Shown piece after piece: positions 63,092 through 64,000 of a stretch of 64,000 nucleotides of DNA. The notes below the pieces were generated by a model. The model saw only the letters and a list, made by a program, of their open reading frames with translations. It was not told where the DNA came from and did not search any database. The position numbers were made by a program, and so were the translations under genes. Each line of letters begins with the position of its first letter. The stretch's first letter is position 1. The stretch covers positions 19,715,210 through 19,779,209 of the forward strand of contig NC_030854.1 of assembly GCF_000208745.1 (NCBI RefSeq), written 5' to 3'. This DNA is from Theobroma cacao (lineage: Eukaryota > Streptophyta > Magnoliopsida > Malvales > Malvaceae).

Positions 63092-64000
63092 TGTCATGAC
63101 CCGATTTTTGAGCCATGACCGGCGCATGGACTCAATGGACATAGTCCACTAAGCCTAAGCAAGCCTATTTATATAATCATGCTCATCATCCCGTCAACTA
63201 TTCCTACATTTACATCTCATAACCTCAACCCTTAAGTAGTTTAATAGTAAATTATAACAAATCAAAACTGCATTTATATTAGCCCAAAATAACATTAACT
63301 GTTGCCACTCATGGTGGATTTACCAATCAAAATATACATATATGGTCTAAGGCATACATTTTAGTACTTTACATCACATGTACGTATTTACAAAAACAAA
63401 TGACTCTGGGCTTCCAGCAGAGTGACCAAGGTGAAGGTGCGGCTACGGAATGCCAAGATACCTACCAAGGATACAAATCTACGAGGACATCTCGACCTAG
63501 TTACCGGCTGCCTCTTGATCTGAAAATATGAAGTTGAAATGGTGAGTATAAACCCAGTGAGTGAACAAAGAAAGGGAACAAGCAAGCGATAAGGAAAGTT
63601 TAAAGAAATCATGATGCACTTATTTTCAAAACAATGCAATTTAGTTTAGTTCTTATTAAAACCCTTCATTTCAAACTTGATTAAATAAATTCCTTAATGT
63701 TGAGAGTCCATGATCAACTATGGAGTTAAAGAAATGGAAAATGGGGCAGCAACCAAACATGGTAGCAAGCAAAAACAAAATGTTTCTCACTGCAATGACA
63801 AAATCAACTTAAAAATACTTAACAATTTCCAAGGTTCAACATGCAAGGTTTCACATACATTAGAACCATATACCATATTCATGAACTTCCTATTACGTAA
63901 ATATATATATCCATACATAACCACCAATACCACACCACCTCACCCAGCTCATGTGCATCCCCCCACATCGTGCACATAGCCGAAGTCATCTTGTGCATCC
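63092..64000 (-). repeat. LTR G2, first part, nested in G1
   Basis: It starts TGTCATGACCCGATTTTTG and again follows the GyB/E type. It has the acceptor-like TTTTCAG-type word (minus strand) near 63520 and ends the window inside the CATGTGCATCC array. The preceding bases are TGAAC; the far end is not visible. The ORFs at 63388-63639 and 63710-63979 are chance frames. Confidence 0.75.

Overview
This is about 64 kb of repeat-rich, AT-rich plant nuclear DNA. I found no convincing host gene, rRNA or tRNA. The evidence for a plant is direct: Ty3/gypsy and Ty1/copia polyproteins of plant type, tRNA-iMet and tRNA-Asp-type primer sites, a Sirevirus-type copia element, Tat/Athila-lineage gypsy LTRs, hAT-like elements and a fold-back transposon. 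The protease, gag and integrase wording feels most like Malvaceae retroelements, but that is recollection and was not searched.

Layout. 1-7581: minus-strand gypsy element GyA (5' LTR 4626-7581, start of the 3' LTR 1-474). It lies inside a second minus-strand gypsy element, GyB (7582-16044, 5' LTR 13431-16044). GyB in turn interrupts an antisense ORF of a plus-strand Tat-lineage element (TatP, 16045-20436). TatP sits in the gag of a minus-strand Tat/Athila-lineage element (TatM, 20437-25411), whose LTR holds a fold-back transposon that itself carries a hAT-like MITE. 25412-30147 is the least repeat-like stretch, with one hAT-like element and no sure gene.

30148-51699 is a deep nest. A LINE remnant is split by solo LTR H, which is split by solo LTR C1. 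C1 is split by solo LTR A3 and by a Sirevirus copia element. The Sirevirus pol is split by solo LTR1, and LTR1 is split by solo LTR2. Nearly every boundary can be placed to the base by TG...CA ends and 5-bp target-site duplications. 51700-54258 is a broken 'putative plant transposon protein' type ORF, split by solo LTR C2. 54259-62688 holds a second Sirevirus-like LTR and a plus-strand gypsy pol relic. That relic is split by solo LTR E1, which is split by solo LTR E2. The window ends in two more nested LTRs (G1, G2).

The most interesting signal is in the LTRs themselves. The large gypsy LTRs look modular: two kinds of one terminus and two kinds of the other occur in all four combinations. They also share a splice-donor-like and a splice-acceptor-like site about 0.86-0.96 kb apart, which suggests an intron inside the LTR. 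I treat that as a hypothesis. All coding regions are broken; nothing here looks able to move on its own.
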